Shown piece by piece: positions 1-8,633 of a stretch of DNA of 51,327 nucleotides. A program made the position numbers and the translations under genes. Location: positions 1 to 51,327 of the forward strand of contig JAFGVI010000133.1 in assembly GCA_016938065.1 (NCBI GenBank), written 5' to 3'. This DNA is from Deltaproteobacteria bacterium. GTDB taxonomy: Bacteria; Desulfobacterota; Anaeroferrophillalia; Anaeroferrophillales; Tharpellaceae. The notes under the pieces were generated by a model. The model had not been told where the DNA came from and did no database searches. It saw only the letters and a list, made by a program, of their open reading frames with translations. Numbering within the stretch: the stretch's first letter is position 1; each line of letters begins with the position of its first letter.

Positions 1-185
1 GCAACATTTCTCAAATTTTCACTTGTATAGGGCTTCATACTTTTAATGTCCTTGCCTGAAAACTAGATGGGATTGACAGATACCAACAACCATGACGACT
101 CAGAGCACCTTTCCAGCATATCGGCAAAAGGAAACTCACTAAATCCCTACTGTAAATAGCTTCCACTTGTCAAGACTTAAGTAAT

Positions 186-206
186 GCCTTCGCTCATGAG
201 CGAGGC
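186..206. repeat. Imperfect inverted repeat
   Basis: The core TCGCTCATGAGCGA (190-203) is a perfect 14-base palindrome. It is extended by GCC/GGC arms with one bulged T. It has no following T-run, so it is more likely an operator or chance palindrome than a terminator. Function is unknown. Confidence 0.4.
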
Positions 207-251
207 GACGCGAAAATTTTCAAAAAAACCCGGTCGGCGCCGCCAATGTTC

Positions 252-281
252 TTGTAATAAACAATTAAATATTGTAATAAA
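252..281 (+). repeat. Direct repeat TTGTAATAAA with 20-base period
   Basis: TTGTAATAAA occurs at 252-261 and again, identically, at 272-281. The period of 20 bases is about two helical turns, which would place two bound proteins on the same DNA face. It lies about 70 bases before the STAS start codon. The A/T-rich context makes a chance match possible. Confidence 0.35.
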
Positions 282-349
282 AATACGCTTAAGTAAAAGA
301 TGCTCGATCCTGCTAACGTTACACCTACACCATTTTGCGGAGAAAAAAG

Positions 350-646
350 ATGAAAACCACTAACCATGGGGACCATACCACCATAACTCTGGAAGGAGAT
401 TTTACCAGTGACCTTCTCAATGACTTCAGGAGCGCGATACAGCAGGAGATACAGTCAGGCTGCACTTCATTTACCGTCGATTTCAAAGACACGGTAATTA
501 TCGACTCGATGGGCATCGGTTGCCTGGTCGCCACCTACAACACACTCAAACAAAAAGGTGGAGACATCCAATTAAGCAACGTTCCCGAAAATCTGCGGGA
601 CGTCTTCCAGGTCATGCGACTCGACCGCATTCTCTCAATCGTCTGA
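350..646 (+). CDS. STAS-domain protein (anti-sigma-factor-antagonist type)
   Basis: This 98-residue protein consists of a single STAS domain of the SpoIIAA/RsbV type. The conserved segment DSMGIGCLV matches the family's helix-start region, in which a serine is phosphorylated by a partner kinase; here the serine of DSMG is the candidate. STAS proteins in chemosensory operons are thought to connect the array to another output, but this is inference. An in-frame TTG at 335 lies upstream of the ribosome site. GGAGA at 339-343 sits about 7 bases before ATG 350, so that start is chosen. It is the first gene of the operon, 127 bases before cheA. Confidence 0.85.
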   Translation: MKTTNHGDHTTITLEGDFTSDLLNDFRSAIQQEIQSGCTSFTVDFKDTVIIDSMGIGCLVATYNTLKQKGGDIQLSNVPENLRDVFQVMRLDRILSIV

Positions 647-773
647 TTACTGATCCAACCCGGCCATTGTCCGCAACTCAAGTACACTTATCAGCTCAAT
701 TCATGGTATGCTGACCGAGAAATGCCGCAACCAGAGCACTAAAAGTTAAACCGGGAAAGCCAAGAGGTAAGTC

Positions 774-3700
774 ATGTCCATGTCATCTTTTATCGACGAC
801 GAAACTTTACAGGAATATATCAGTGAAAGCCTTGAACACCTTGCCGACATCGAGCAGGATCTGCTGACGATCGAAGAGGGAGGAGCAAACATTGATGAAG
901 AGGTCGTCAACCGAGTCTTCAGAGCCGCTCATTCATTAAAAGGAGGGGCCGGTTTCCTGGCCCTCGACACCATTAAAGAGTTGGCGCACAAGATCGAAAA
1001 TGTTCTGGACATGATGCGCAACCGCGAGATTGCCCCCAACCCCGAGATCATCAATATTCTCTTGAACTCCTTCGACAAACTGCGGGATCTGATCAATAAT
1101 TCCGAGACCAGCAACGACGTGAATGTCGATGAATTTATCGTTGCCCTGGTCGGTCTGACCACGGCCCACCTTACCCCGGCCGAACAGGAAAGCGTCTCCA
1201 ACCTGATTCCGATCATCAAGCACAACGGCAACGTCATCTTTGAGGTTCCGGAAATTGATCTGGCCCAGGCGAAAAAGAGTGCTCACTATCTCTACCTCCT
1301 TGAATACGACCTGATCCATGATGTCTACCAGCACGGCAAAACCCCGATGGAAATCATCAAAAATGTCATGGATCTCGGCACGGTCATAGAGAGCTTGATC
1401 GATATAGACCAGGTCGGCACCCTGGAGGATGCCCCGATCAACTCAATCCCCTTCTATATGCTGATAAGTTCCATCATCGAACCTGTAGTGGCGCCGGGTT
1501 TTCTCGAACTGCCGGATGAAAAAGTGCTGTTGATCGGCAATGACGGCAGACAGCTGGCCGTAGAGGTCGCCAGCCCCGCCCCACCGCAACCTAAGCCGCA
1601 GGCAAAAGCACAGGCGGCAGCGACCCCGGCCGCCAAGCCCCCGACAGCTCCACCAGCCGCTCAAGCGCAAAAGTCCCCGACAGCCGCGTCCGCCCCCCCG
1701 ACAGCCCCGAAAAAGCCCAAAACCACGACTCCGGCAAAAACCCCGACCGACTCCGGCAGAACCGACTCCGGTAAAGCCGACAAAAATGAATCGCAGGCTT
1801 CTTTAAGGGTCAGCGTCAGCCTGCTTGAGAGCCTGATGACGTTAGCTGGCGAAATGGTCCTTTCACGCAACCAGCTGCTTCAGGCGATCAGCCAGCACGA
1901 CCAGCACAGCATTAAACTTTCCGGTCAGCGCATCGATCTGGTCACTTCCGAGCTGCAGGAGGCGATCATGCTGACCCGAATGCAGCCGATCGGCAGTGTC
2001 TTTAATAAATTTCCCCGGGTCGTTCGCGACATGTCGCAAAAACTCGGCAAGGATATCAACCTGGTCATCACCGGCAAAGACGTCGAGCTTGATAAAACCA
2101 TTGTTGAAGGCCTCAATGATCCCTTAACCCATCTTATCCGCAATTCGGCCGATCACGGCATTGAAAAACCTGAAGTCAGAATGGCGGCCGGCAAAAATGC
2201 CGCGGGTAAGATAGAACTCCGGGCCTACCATGAAGCGGGCCAGGTCAATATCGAAATTACCGATGACGGTAACGGCCTGAACCCTGAGAAAATTGCCGAC
2301 AAGGCCCTGGAAAAGGGCTTGATCACGGCCGACCAGCATAAAACCATGTCGGTCAAAGAAAAAATGGCTCTGATCCTGCTGCCGAGCCTGTCCACGGCCG
2401 AAAAGATTACCGATGTTTCCGGTCGCGGCGTCGGCATGGATGTCGTCAAATCCAATATCGACCAGCTCGGCGGCCAGATTGAGATCGATTCCAAATTTGG
2501 TCACGGAACCACGATCAAAATAAAACTGCCCCTGACCTTGGCTATCATTCCCAGCCTTCTGGTTACCGTGGGCGATGAACGCTTTGCCGTCCCCCAGGTC
2601 AATGTCAGTGAACTGGTCCGCATCGGCGCCGCCCAGGTCAAAGAGAGAATCGAAAGGGTGGGCAATTCCGAGGTAATGCCTCTACGCGGGGAACTGATTC
2701 CTCTGATCCGCCTGGCTTCGACCCTCGGTATCAAGTCCACCGTGATCGATCCGCAAAGCGGTATCGCGGTAGAAGATCGACGTCAGTCTATCGCCGACCG
2801 CCGTTCCCCCAGCACCGGGATTGATGCCTCTCTACCGGAGCATGAAGAAAACACAGAGATTGCAGAACGTTCCGGTCGGGACCGCCGCTACAAGGCGAAA
2901 AGCGACCTCAACATTGTCGTGGTTTCCGCCGGTTCATTCAAATACGGACTCGTCGTTGACGACCTGCACGACTCGATTGAGATTGTCGTCAAACCCATGG
3001 GTCGCCATCTTAAACACCTGACCAGCTATGCCGGGGCCACAATCATGGGAGATGGCCGGGTAGCTCTGATCCTTGATGTCGGCGGCATCGCCAAACTGGC
3101 GGAGTTGACCTCCATGGCCGGCAGCCAACGGGCCCAGGATCTGGCCGAAAGCAGTGAAGAGAGCCGCAGAAAAGATCGTCAGGCTCTGCTCCTTTTCGGC
3201 AATGGCCCCGAAGAGCGTTGCGCGGTACCTCTCGACATTGTCGAGCGGGTCGAGCAGGTCATGTATGAGAACATTGAGGTCAAAAGCGGCCAGAAGGTTA
3301 TCAAGTACCGCGGCGGCAGTTTGCCTCTTTTCGCTCTCTCCGATGTTTCAGAAGTTGCCAAACTGAACCAGGAACAGGAGCTGGTGGTTATCGTGTTTAC
3401 GGTTGCCAATCGTGAAATCGGCCTGCTGGCAACCCAGCCGGTTGACACCATTGAGATCAACGCCGTTATCGACCAGGACACCCTGCGCAGCACCGGCATC
3501 ATGGGCTCGACCATAATCAAAGAGCAGACTACTCTAATAATCGATATCTACGAACTGGTTGAAACCTTAAAGCCTGACTGGTTTAAAAGACTGCAGAAAA
3601 AAGAGGCCCGCCAGAAAGAAGCGCAACGCCAAAGCCTCAGCAGTGCCGCCCCAATACAACATGAGGTAAGAAATATTTTACTGGTTGAAGATTCTGATTT

Positions 3701-4031
3701 TTTCCGCACGCAGCTGAAAAAATATATTGATGATGATGAGCGACAGTGCATACCGGCTGAAGATGGTCTGATTGCCTGGAACTGGCTTCAGGAAAATCCG
3801 GATGGTGTCTCCCTGATTATCACCGACATTGAGATGCCCAATATGGATGGTTTTGAACTTTGCCGCTTAATCAGAAACGACAGCCGCTTCGACCATCTGA
3901 AAATCATCGCCGTCACCTCCCTCGCCTCGGATGAGCACATCGCCAAGGGGAAAGAGGTCGGCATTGACGACTACCAGATCAAACTCGATAAAGATAAGCT
4001 TCTGGCCAGTATTGAGGCCAACATCAATTGA
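774..4031 (+). CDS. cheA: Hybrid chemosensory histidine kinase CheA with C-terminal receiver
   Basis: The 1085-residue protein has a P1/Hpt domain at about 1-110 with phospho-acceptor His53 in AAHSLKGGAG. A region at about 115-262 resembles the P2-like segment of deltaproteobacterial CheAs. A Pro/Ala-rich linker (about 266-340) follows, then the dimerisation helices (about 343-415) and a HATPase domain with N-box HLIRNSADHGIE and glycine motifs DDGNG and GRGVGMD. A CheW-like region follows, interrupted by a charged insertion. A second CheW-like module lies at about 800-930, and a receiver domain at about 963-1085 has its acceptor Asp near 1018 (TDIEMPNMDG). GAGG-type ribosome site at 763-768 supports ATG 774. 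The receiver may act as a phosphate sink or internal output because no cheY is nearby. Confidence 0.95.
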   Translation: MSMSSFIDDETLQEYISESLEHLADIEQDLLTIEEGGANIDEEVVNRVFRAAHSLKGGAGFLALDTIKELAHKIENVLDMMRNREIAPNPEIINILLNSFDKLRDLINNSETSNDVNVDEFIVALVGLTTAHLTPAEQESVSNLIPIIKHNGNVIFEVPEIDLAQAKKSAHYLYLLEYDLIHDVYQHGKTPMEIIKNVMDLGTVIESLIDIDQVGTLEDAPINSIPFYMLISSIIEPVVAPGFLELPDEKVLLIGNDGRQLAVEVASPAPPQPKPQAKAQAAATPAAKPPTAPPAAQAQKSPTAASAPPTAPKKPKTTTPAKTPTDSGRTDSGKADKNESQASLRVSVSLLESLMTLAGEMVLSRNQLLQAISQHDQHSIKLSGQRIDLVTSELQEAIMLTRMQPIGSVFNKFPRVVRDMSQKLGKDINLVITGKDVELDKTIVEGLNDPLTHLIRNSADHGIEKPEVRMAAGKNAAGKIELRAYHEAGQVNIEITDDGNGLNPEKIADKALEKGLITADQHKTMSVKEKMALILLPSLSTAEKITDVSGRGVGMDVVKSNIDQLGGQIEIDSKFGHGTTIKIKLPLTLAIIPSLLVTVGDERFAVPQVNVSELVRIGAAQVKERIERVGNSEVMPLRGELIPLIRLASTLGIKSTVIDPQSGIAVEDRRQSIADRRSPSTGIDASLPEHEENTEIAERSGRDRRYKAKSDLNIVVVSAGSFKYGLVVDDLHDSIEIVVKPMGRHLKHLTSYAGATIMGDGRVALILDVGGIAKLAELTSMAGSQRAQDLAESSEESRRKDRQALLLFGNGPEERCAVPLDIVERVEQVMYENIEVKSGQKVIKYRGGSLPLFALSDVSEVAKLNQEQELVVIVFTVANREIGLLATQPVDTIEINAVIDQDTLRSTGIMGSTIIKEQTTLIIDIYELVETLKPDWFKRLQKKEARQKEAQRQSLSSAAPIQHEVRNILLVEDSDFFRTQLKKYIDDDERQCIPAEDGLIAWNWLQENPDGVSLIITDIEMPNMDGFELCRLIRNDSRFDHLKIIAVTSLASDEHIAKGKEVGIDDYQIKLDKDKLLASIEANIN

Positions 4032-4082
4032 CGTTTACCTCTCACTTGGCTTTAACATCTGAGAAACCGGAGAAACCAGACC

Positions 4083-4529
4083 ATGGCTGACAGCACTCTG
4101 CAACTATGTTCATTCCAACTTGCCGAAGCGCTTTTCGGACTCGACACCATGCTGGTACAGGAGATCATCAAGGTTCCCGAGATCACGAAAGTCTATCAGG
4201 CCCCCGAAGAGATAATCGGCATCATCAATCTGCGCGGCAAGATAGTCACCATCATTGACCTGGGTGTCAAACTTGAACTGCCGTCAACAGTCGAGAGCCG
4301 CAATCGCCGCATCATCATAGTTGAATCCGGCAACGAACCCTTTGGTCTGATGGTTGATCGCATCAATGACGTCATTCAGATCGACGGTGGCAAACTGGGC
4401 CCGGCCCCCGCCAATGTCCGCGTCAGCCAGGGTCGATTTATCAGCAGTGTGTTTCGCGATGAAGATCAGTTGATTGCCATCCTCAATCTCGAAGAGCTTG
4501 TCAACCAGGCAGAAAATAAAACTGATTAG
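4083..4529 (+). CDS. cheW: Chemotaxis coupling protein CheW
   Basis: This 148-residue protein is a single CheW domain of normal family length. It should couple CheA to receptors in the array through SH3-like beta-barrels. The family pattern is visible from QLCSFQLAEALFGLD through IIGIINLRGKIVTIIDL to the VDRINDVI segment. GGAG lies about 10 bases before ATG 4083. It sits 51 bases after cheA and 12 bases before cheB, so it is co-transcribed. No receptor gene is present in the window, so its partner receptors must be encoded elsewhere. Confidence 0.95.
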   Translation: MADSTLQLCSFQLAEALFGLDTMLVQEIIKVPEITKVYQAPEEIIGIINLRGKIVTIIDLGVKLELPSTVESRNRRIIIVESGNEPFGLMVDRINDVIQIDGGKLGPAPANVRVSQGRFISSVFRDEDQLIAILNLEELVNQAENKTD

Positions 4530-4541
4530 ATCGGAGTGTTC

Positions 4542-5669
4542 ATGCCCATCAAAGTTCTGATTGTCGACGACACCATCCTCTACCGCAAGGTAATCGGCGA
4601 CATTTTGAAAGAGGAGAGTGATATCGAGGTCGTCGGTACCGCCAACAACGGCAGGATAGCAATCTCCCGCATTGAATCTTTAAAACCTGACCTGTTGACC
4701 CTGGATATCGAAATGCCGGTCTGCAATGGACTGGAAGTGCTGGAGTACCTGAAAGAAAACCATCCTCAGACCGGCGCCATCATGCTCAGCAGTCTGACGC
4801 GCAAGGGTGGTGATATGACCATGAAAGCCCTTGAACTTGGCGCCTTTGATTTCATGCCCAAACCTGAAGGCGGCAGTATGGCCGAGAATCAGGCTTTCAT
4901 CAAAAAGGATCTGATTGCCAAAATAAGAATGTACGCCCGGCGCCACTTGCTCAAGCGTCTTCTGCAGGGGGAAGCCCCGCAAACTGCCCCAAACCGGTCA
5001 GCACCGGGCTACACCCCCCGAGCGGCCAGCGCGCTTCAATCACCGACAGGCGTCCTGACGCAGCCTGTCGCAAGTAAAAAACGGCATTTTTCTTCGACTA
5101 TCATTGCGATCGGCATCTCTACGGGCGGCCCTAATGCCTTAAGCCGAATGCTGCCGATGCTGACCGCCCCCATCGGCGTCCCGATAGTTATCGTCCAGCA
5201 TATGCCTCCGCTTTTCACCAAATCACTGGCCGACAGCCTCAACAATAAATGCTCACTCAACGTTAAAGAGGCCGAAGACGGCGAAATATTGAGCAACGAT
5301 GTCGTCTATATCGCCCCGGGCGGTAAACAGATGAAAATCATTGCCAATCCCGGCGGTCACGGCAAAATAAAAATAACGGATGACGCTCCGGAAAACAACT
5401 GCAAACCATCCGCGGACTATCTTTTCCGTTCAGTTGCCGGAGTATACCAGGAAAGAGCCACTGGTGTAATCATGACCGGCATGGGCAACGACGGCACCAA
5501 AGGCCTGCGCCTGATTAAACGTCACGGTTCACCGGTAATCGCCCAGGATGAGGAAAGTTGCGTCGTCTACGGCATGCCCAAAGAAGCCGTTAACGCCGGG
5601 GTGGTTGACATCTCACTGCCGCTCGATAGAATTGCTGCCGAGATTGTCAAAACTATAAAAAACGCATGA
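4542..5669 (+). CDS. cheB: Chemotaxis response regulator / protein-glutamate methylesterase CheB
   Basis: CheB removes methyl groups from receptor glutamates when phosphorylated by CheA and can deamidate glutamines. The 375-residue protein has an N-terminal receiver (about 1-125, acceptor Asp in LTLDIEMP), a variable linker and a C-terminal methylesterase domain. Its catalytic Ser is in GISTGGP, His in QHMPP and Asp in GMGNDG. GTG 4536 would overlap the ribosome site GGAG (4533-4536), so ATG 4542 is chosen. It pairs with the cheR that follows, giving a complete adaptation module. Confidence 0.95.
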   Translation: MPIKVLIVDDTILYRKVIGDILKEESDIEVVGTANNGRIAISRIESLKPDLLTLDIEMPVCNGLEVLEYLKENHPQTGAIMLSSLTRKGGDMTMKALELGAFDFMPKPEGGSMAENQAFIKKDLIAKIRMYARRHLLKRLLQGEAPQTAPNRSAPGYTPRAASALQSPTGVLTQPVASKKRHFSSTIIAIGISTGGPNALSRMLPMLTAPIGVPIVIVQHMPPLFTKSLADSLNNKCSLNVKEAEDGEILSNDVVYIAPGGKQMKIIANPGGHGKIKITDDAPENNCKPSADYLFRSVAGVYQERATGVIMTGMGNDGTKGLRLIKRHGSPVIAQDEESCVVYGMPKEAVNAGVVDISLPLDRIAAEIVKTIKNA

Positions 5670-5706
5670 CTTCACCCTGCAATCACCCGGAAACACCGGA
5701 GTTTAC

Positions 5707-6546
5707 ATGATCAAAATCACTCCTCAGGAGTATCAGACCTACTGTAAATATGTCTATGATCTCTGCGGCATCACCTTGGCGCCAAGCCAGGCCTATCTGA
5801 TTGAGACCCGGCTGGCTCCGCTGATCAAAAAACTCAACTGCAATACTTTCAGCGAGCTTTACAATAAAAGCAAAAGCGACCGGCTGAAAAAACTTGAGCA
5901 GGAGATTATAGATGCGATAACAACCAATGAAACCTATTTTTTTCGTGACAAATCACCTTTTGATCTGCTTCAGCATAAAGTAATTCCCGACTTGATTGAC
6001 AAGCGGACAACCCGGCCGGGGATGCCGGTCACAATCAAGATCTGGAGCGCCGCCTGCTCCTTCGGCCAGGAAGTTTACAGTATTGCCATCACCCTCAAGG
6101 AACTTCTGGGCAACGATATCGGTAACTACCGGATCTCTATTGTCGGCACAGATATCTCCGATGATGCCATTGCGCGTTCCAGTTATGGCCTCTACAACCA
6201 GTTTGAGGTCGAAAGAGGCTTGCCGCCCGGCAAATTGCGCCTCTATTTTGACCAGGTTGATAAAGGCTGGCGTATCAAGGACGAACTCCGGGCCATGGTC
6301 TCTTTCCGTAAACAGAATCTTTTTCAATCTTTTGCCGCCCTGGGACGTTTTGATATTATCTTATGCCGCAATGTCGCCATCTATTTTTCGCAGCCCGACA
6401 AAATTAAACTCTACGAAAAAATCGGCAATTCTCTGGCGCCGGATGGCTACCTGATGATCGGAGCTCAGGAGAGTCTGACCGGCATCACCAAGATCTTTGA
6501 ACCACAGCGCTATATGCGCTCGATTTTCTATCAGCTTAAATCATAA
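5707..6546 (+). CDS. cheR: Chemotaxis protein methyltransferase CheR
   Basis: CheR transfers methyl groups from S-adenosylmethionine to receptor glutamates. The 279-residue protein shows the N-terminal helical domain, the NETYFFRD motif and the SAM-binding segment IWSAACSFGQEVYSIA. The consensus for the last motif is CSTGEE; here it reads CSFGQE, a mild divergence. The late motif LCRNVAIYF is also present. Length is normal. GGAG precedes ATG 5707. It is the last gene of the operon, followed by a strong terminator. Confidence 0.94.
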   Translation: MIKITPQEYQTYCKYVYDLCGITLAPSQAYLIETRLAPLIKKLNCNTFSELYNKSKSDRLKKLEQEIIDAITTNETYFFRDKSPFDLLQHKVIPDLIDKRTTRPGMPVTIKIWSAACSFGQEVYSIAITLKELLGNDIGNYRISIVGTDISDDAIARSSYGLYNQFEVERGLPPGKLRLYFDQVDKGWRIKDELRAMVSFRKQNLFQSFAALGRFDIILCRNVAIYFSQPDKIKLYEKIGNSLAPDGYLMIGAQESLTGITKIFEPQRYMRSIFYQLKS

Positions 6547-6594
6547 AGCACTTTGCGCTGCCTGCAAAAAAAATAAACAGAGCAGAATATAAAA

Positions 6595-6628
6595 GAAAAA
6601 GGCGGCAGGGTTAACTGCCGCCTTTTTT
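6595..6628. terminator. Bidirectional rho-independent terminator
   Basis: The stem GGCGGCAG (6601-6608) pairs perfectly with CTGCCGCC (6615-6622) around a six-base loop. It has an A-run on the left and six T on the right, so it can work on both strands. It lies between the convergent cheR and HEAT-REC genes. Confidence 0.9.
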
Positions 6629-6666
6629 CGCAAATCGCAAATGGCTCTATACTGTTCGACGCTCAC

Positions 6667-8307
6667 TCAGCCAAGATAACGGGCCAGGGCTTCACCGATG
6701 CCCTCCTTGGTAAAAGGCTTATGCAGTATTTCATTGACGCCAGCCGCTTTGGCCGCTTCGTTATCCTGATTTTCGTTCTGAGTAGTGACCATGATCACCG
6801 GCAGCTCATCGCGGCTGAAAGTACGGCGCAGACGGCGCGTCACCTCAATTCCCGTAATCCCCGGCATATTGAGATCAGTCAGAACCGCATCAGGTTTCAG
6901 TTTTATCACCTCTTCAACCGCCACTTCCGGATTGATAAAGATGAAAGGCTCATAGCCCAGTGCATGCAGCATACTCCTGAAAATCCCCAGAATCATCTTG
7001 GAGTCATCTATCGCAACCACCCTCTTTTTGGCCGTTTCCGGGCTCGCAGCCGCCTGGTCTTTACCGCGTGTCAGCTGAGCCACCTCGTCAACAAAACCAT
7101 TCTCTTTGAGCAGGGAGATAAAATATTCACGCACTGAAGAATGAGCTCTTTCGGTTAAACATTCGAAAGCGTTTTTGCGAAAAAAATCGATCTCCAGAAG
7201 ATCGAGAAAGATAGTACCGCTCTGAGTTGAGATGATGGTTCGCACCAGATCAAGCGCCTCCGCATCTTCGCCCCGCACCATATTCTTGAGACCGGCGGCC
7301 AGAATCTCATTGTAGTTGCTGTCAATTGCCGCTGCTGCAGCGGAACGGACATTATCAACCGGATCATGCAGACCGGAAGCCAGAACATAGGCCCCTTTGG
7401 CCAGAGGCAGACGGCCCAGAGCTTCATAGGCGGCGAAACGGACATTGGCATCGCGAGGCTGATTATGAATAAGTTTGCGAATTGAGGAAATCGCTCCCTC
7501 GTCCCCGATATCCCCCATCACGTTAAGCGTATGAATCAAAAGATCGGGGTCACCCTGAAGAAGATTCTCGGCCAGAACCGGCAGGGCTTTACTCCCCAGA
7601 GCCACCAGCTTTTCCTTGCCCTTTGAGCGGATATGGGCATGATGCGAAGTCAGTGTATCATTAATTTTTTTGATCGCTTCCTGAGACTGTACCTTAAAAA
7701 AAACATCCAGAATAAGAAAATCAAGCTCCGGATTATAGCCGAGTTTTTCATTGAGACGATGAATGGCCGTGGCCGAACCGATCTGCCCCAGAGCCTTGAC
7801 TGCAGCCTTTACAAGCTCAAAATTTTCCGTATAGAGCAACTCGGCAATATTGGCTGCCGCCCCGGAATCTCCGATCTCGCCCAGAGCGATAACAACTTTT
7901 TCCAGCAGATCATAATCGGCCTCATTGACCAGCATGGCCATCAGCACATGGTAGGCATCCTCAAGGCCGAGCTCGCCGGCCAATTCAACCAGATAGCCGC
8001 GACTGGCGGCTTTCTCATCCTGCAACAGGGCAAGATAGACCGCGGGTGCCTCAAGTATGCGGGCAACGAGACGCTCTTTCAGATCGGGGAATGAATTACT
8101 TAAATAGGGGAATTTGTCAAGTACGGCAGCCAGCAGGGGAATGGCGAAATCAGGCTCACTCTGCCAGAAAAGATCAAGGGCTTCGCGCTGCACAGACAGA
8201 GCCATTTCAGCCAGATGTGAAAGCACGATATTCGCTTTCAGAGCATCTTTTTCAGCAATATTATTTTTAATCTCCGTAATAAACGCGGCGGGATTGATCT
8301 TCACCAT
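6667..8307 (-). CDS. HEAT-repeat protein with C-terminal response-regulator receiver
   Basis: The 546-residue protein has helical HEAT-like repeats over about residues 30-400, seen as recurring patterns such as ALGEIGDSGAAANIAELL and ALGQIGSATAIHRL. A CheY-like receiver follows at about 428-546 with acidic pocket AIDDS, acceptor Asp478 in TDLNMPG, MVTTQ and the conserved Lys in HKPF. All phosphorylation residues are present. HEAT repeats bind protein partners, so phosphorylation probably switches a protein-protein interaction; the target is unknown. GAGGAG lies just before ATG 8307. Its convergence on the chemosensory operon makes CheA its likely phosphodonor, which is inference. Confidence 0.85.
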   Translation of the reverse strand: MVKINPAAFITEIKNNIAEKDALKANIVLSHLAEMALSVQREALDLFWQSEPDFAIPLLAAVLDKFPYLSNSFPDLKERLVARILEAPAVYLALLQDEKAASRGYLVELAGELGLEDAYHVLMAMLVNEADYDLLEKVVIALGEIGDSGAAANIAELLYTENFELVKAAVKALGQIGSATAIHRLNEKLGYNPELDFLILDVFFKVQSQEAIKKINDTLTSHHAHIRSKGKEKLVALGSKALPVLAENLLQGDPDLLIHTLNVMGDIGDEGAISSIRKLIHNQPRDANVRFAAYEALGRLPLAKGAYVLASGLHDPVDNVRSAAAAAIDSNYNEILAAGLKNMVRGEDAEALDLVRTIISTQSGTIFLDLLEIDFFRKNAFECLTERAHSSVREYFISLLKENGFVDEVAQLTRGKDQAAASPETAKKRVVAIDDSKMILGIFRSMLHALGYEPFIFINPEVAVEEVIKLKPDAVLTDLNMPGITGIEVTRRLRRTFSRDELPVIMVTTQNENQDNEAAKAAGVNEILHKPFTKEGIGEALARYLG

Positions 8308-8345
8308 TAAACGCTCCTCAGCTTACCCTGCTGGCTTAAAATATT

Positions 8346-8528
8346 TCAGTCCTCATAATAACCGACATACTTTTTCTCAATCCACATACCGGCCAGTACC
8401 ATCACCCCGCCAATCCCGATCACCACAGAGGCTGCGATATATAGATCATGCATCAGCCACATGGCAATACCGCAAACCGCCAGGAAAAACCCCAGCACTT
8501 CCAATAGAGGAATAAAAATTTTGTTCAT
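8346..8528 (-). CDS. Small two-helix membrane protein, unknown function
   Basis: The 60-residue protein has two hydrophobic stretches (about 4-23 and 30-48) separated by a short polar turn, ending in a charged tail KKYVGYYED. This predicts a two-pass inner-membrane hairpin. GGGAG lies about 10 bases before ATG 8528. It sits between the HEAT-REC gene (37 bases downstream) and ccdA (105 bases upstream), on the same strand. I do not recognise a family; it is called because of its length, start signal and clear membrane pattern. Confidence 0.6.
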   Translation of the reverse strand: MNKIFIPLLEVLGFFLAVCGIAMWLMHDLYIAASVVIGIGGVMVLAGMWIEKKYVGYYED

Positions 8529-8633
8529 CCGTCAACTACTCCCGAGACTGAATAAAGATCCCGCAACGGACCGGCTGATAAAAATCTCAAGGTTGCCCCT
8601 TGAAGAACGCACTGCGAACAAGATAAAGCGACT

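Larger units (their letters stand above)
1..349. other. Gene-free leader upstream of the chemosensory operon
   Basis: No convincing coding region is seen here; the one longer open frame on the minus strand has no ribosome site and no protein-like composition. The segment holds an imperfect palindrome at 186-206, a 10-base direct repeat at 252-281 and generally A/T-rich DNA just before the first gene, so it probably carries the operon promoter. I could not assign a clear -35/-10 pair. Confidence 0.5.

Noticed and set aside
194-376. 60-codon minus-strand open frame before the STAS gene
   Set aside because: No ribosome site, no recognisable motif, overlaps the true STAS start on the other strand.
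520-714. Plus-strand frame overlapping the end of the STAS gene
   Set aside because: Low-complexity, basic translation in an alternative frame of a real gene; typical shadow.
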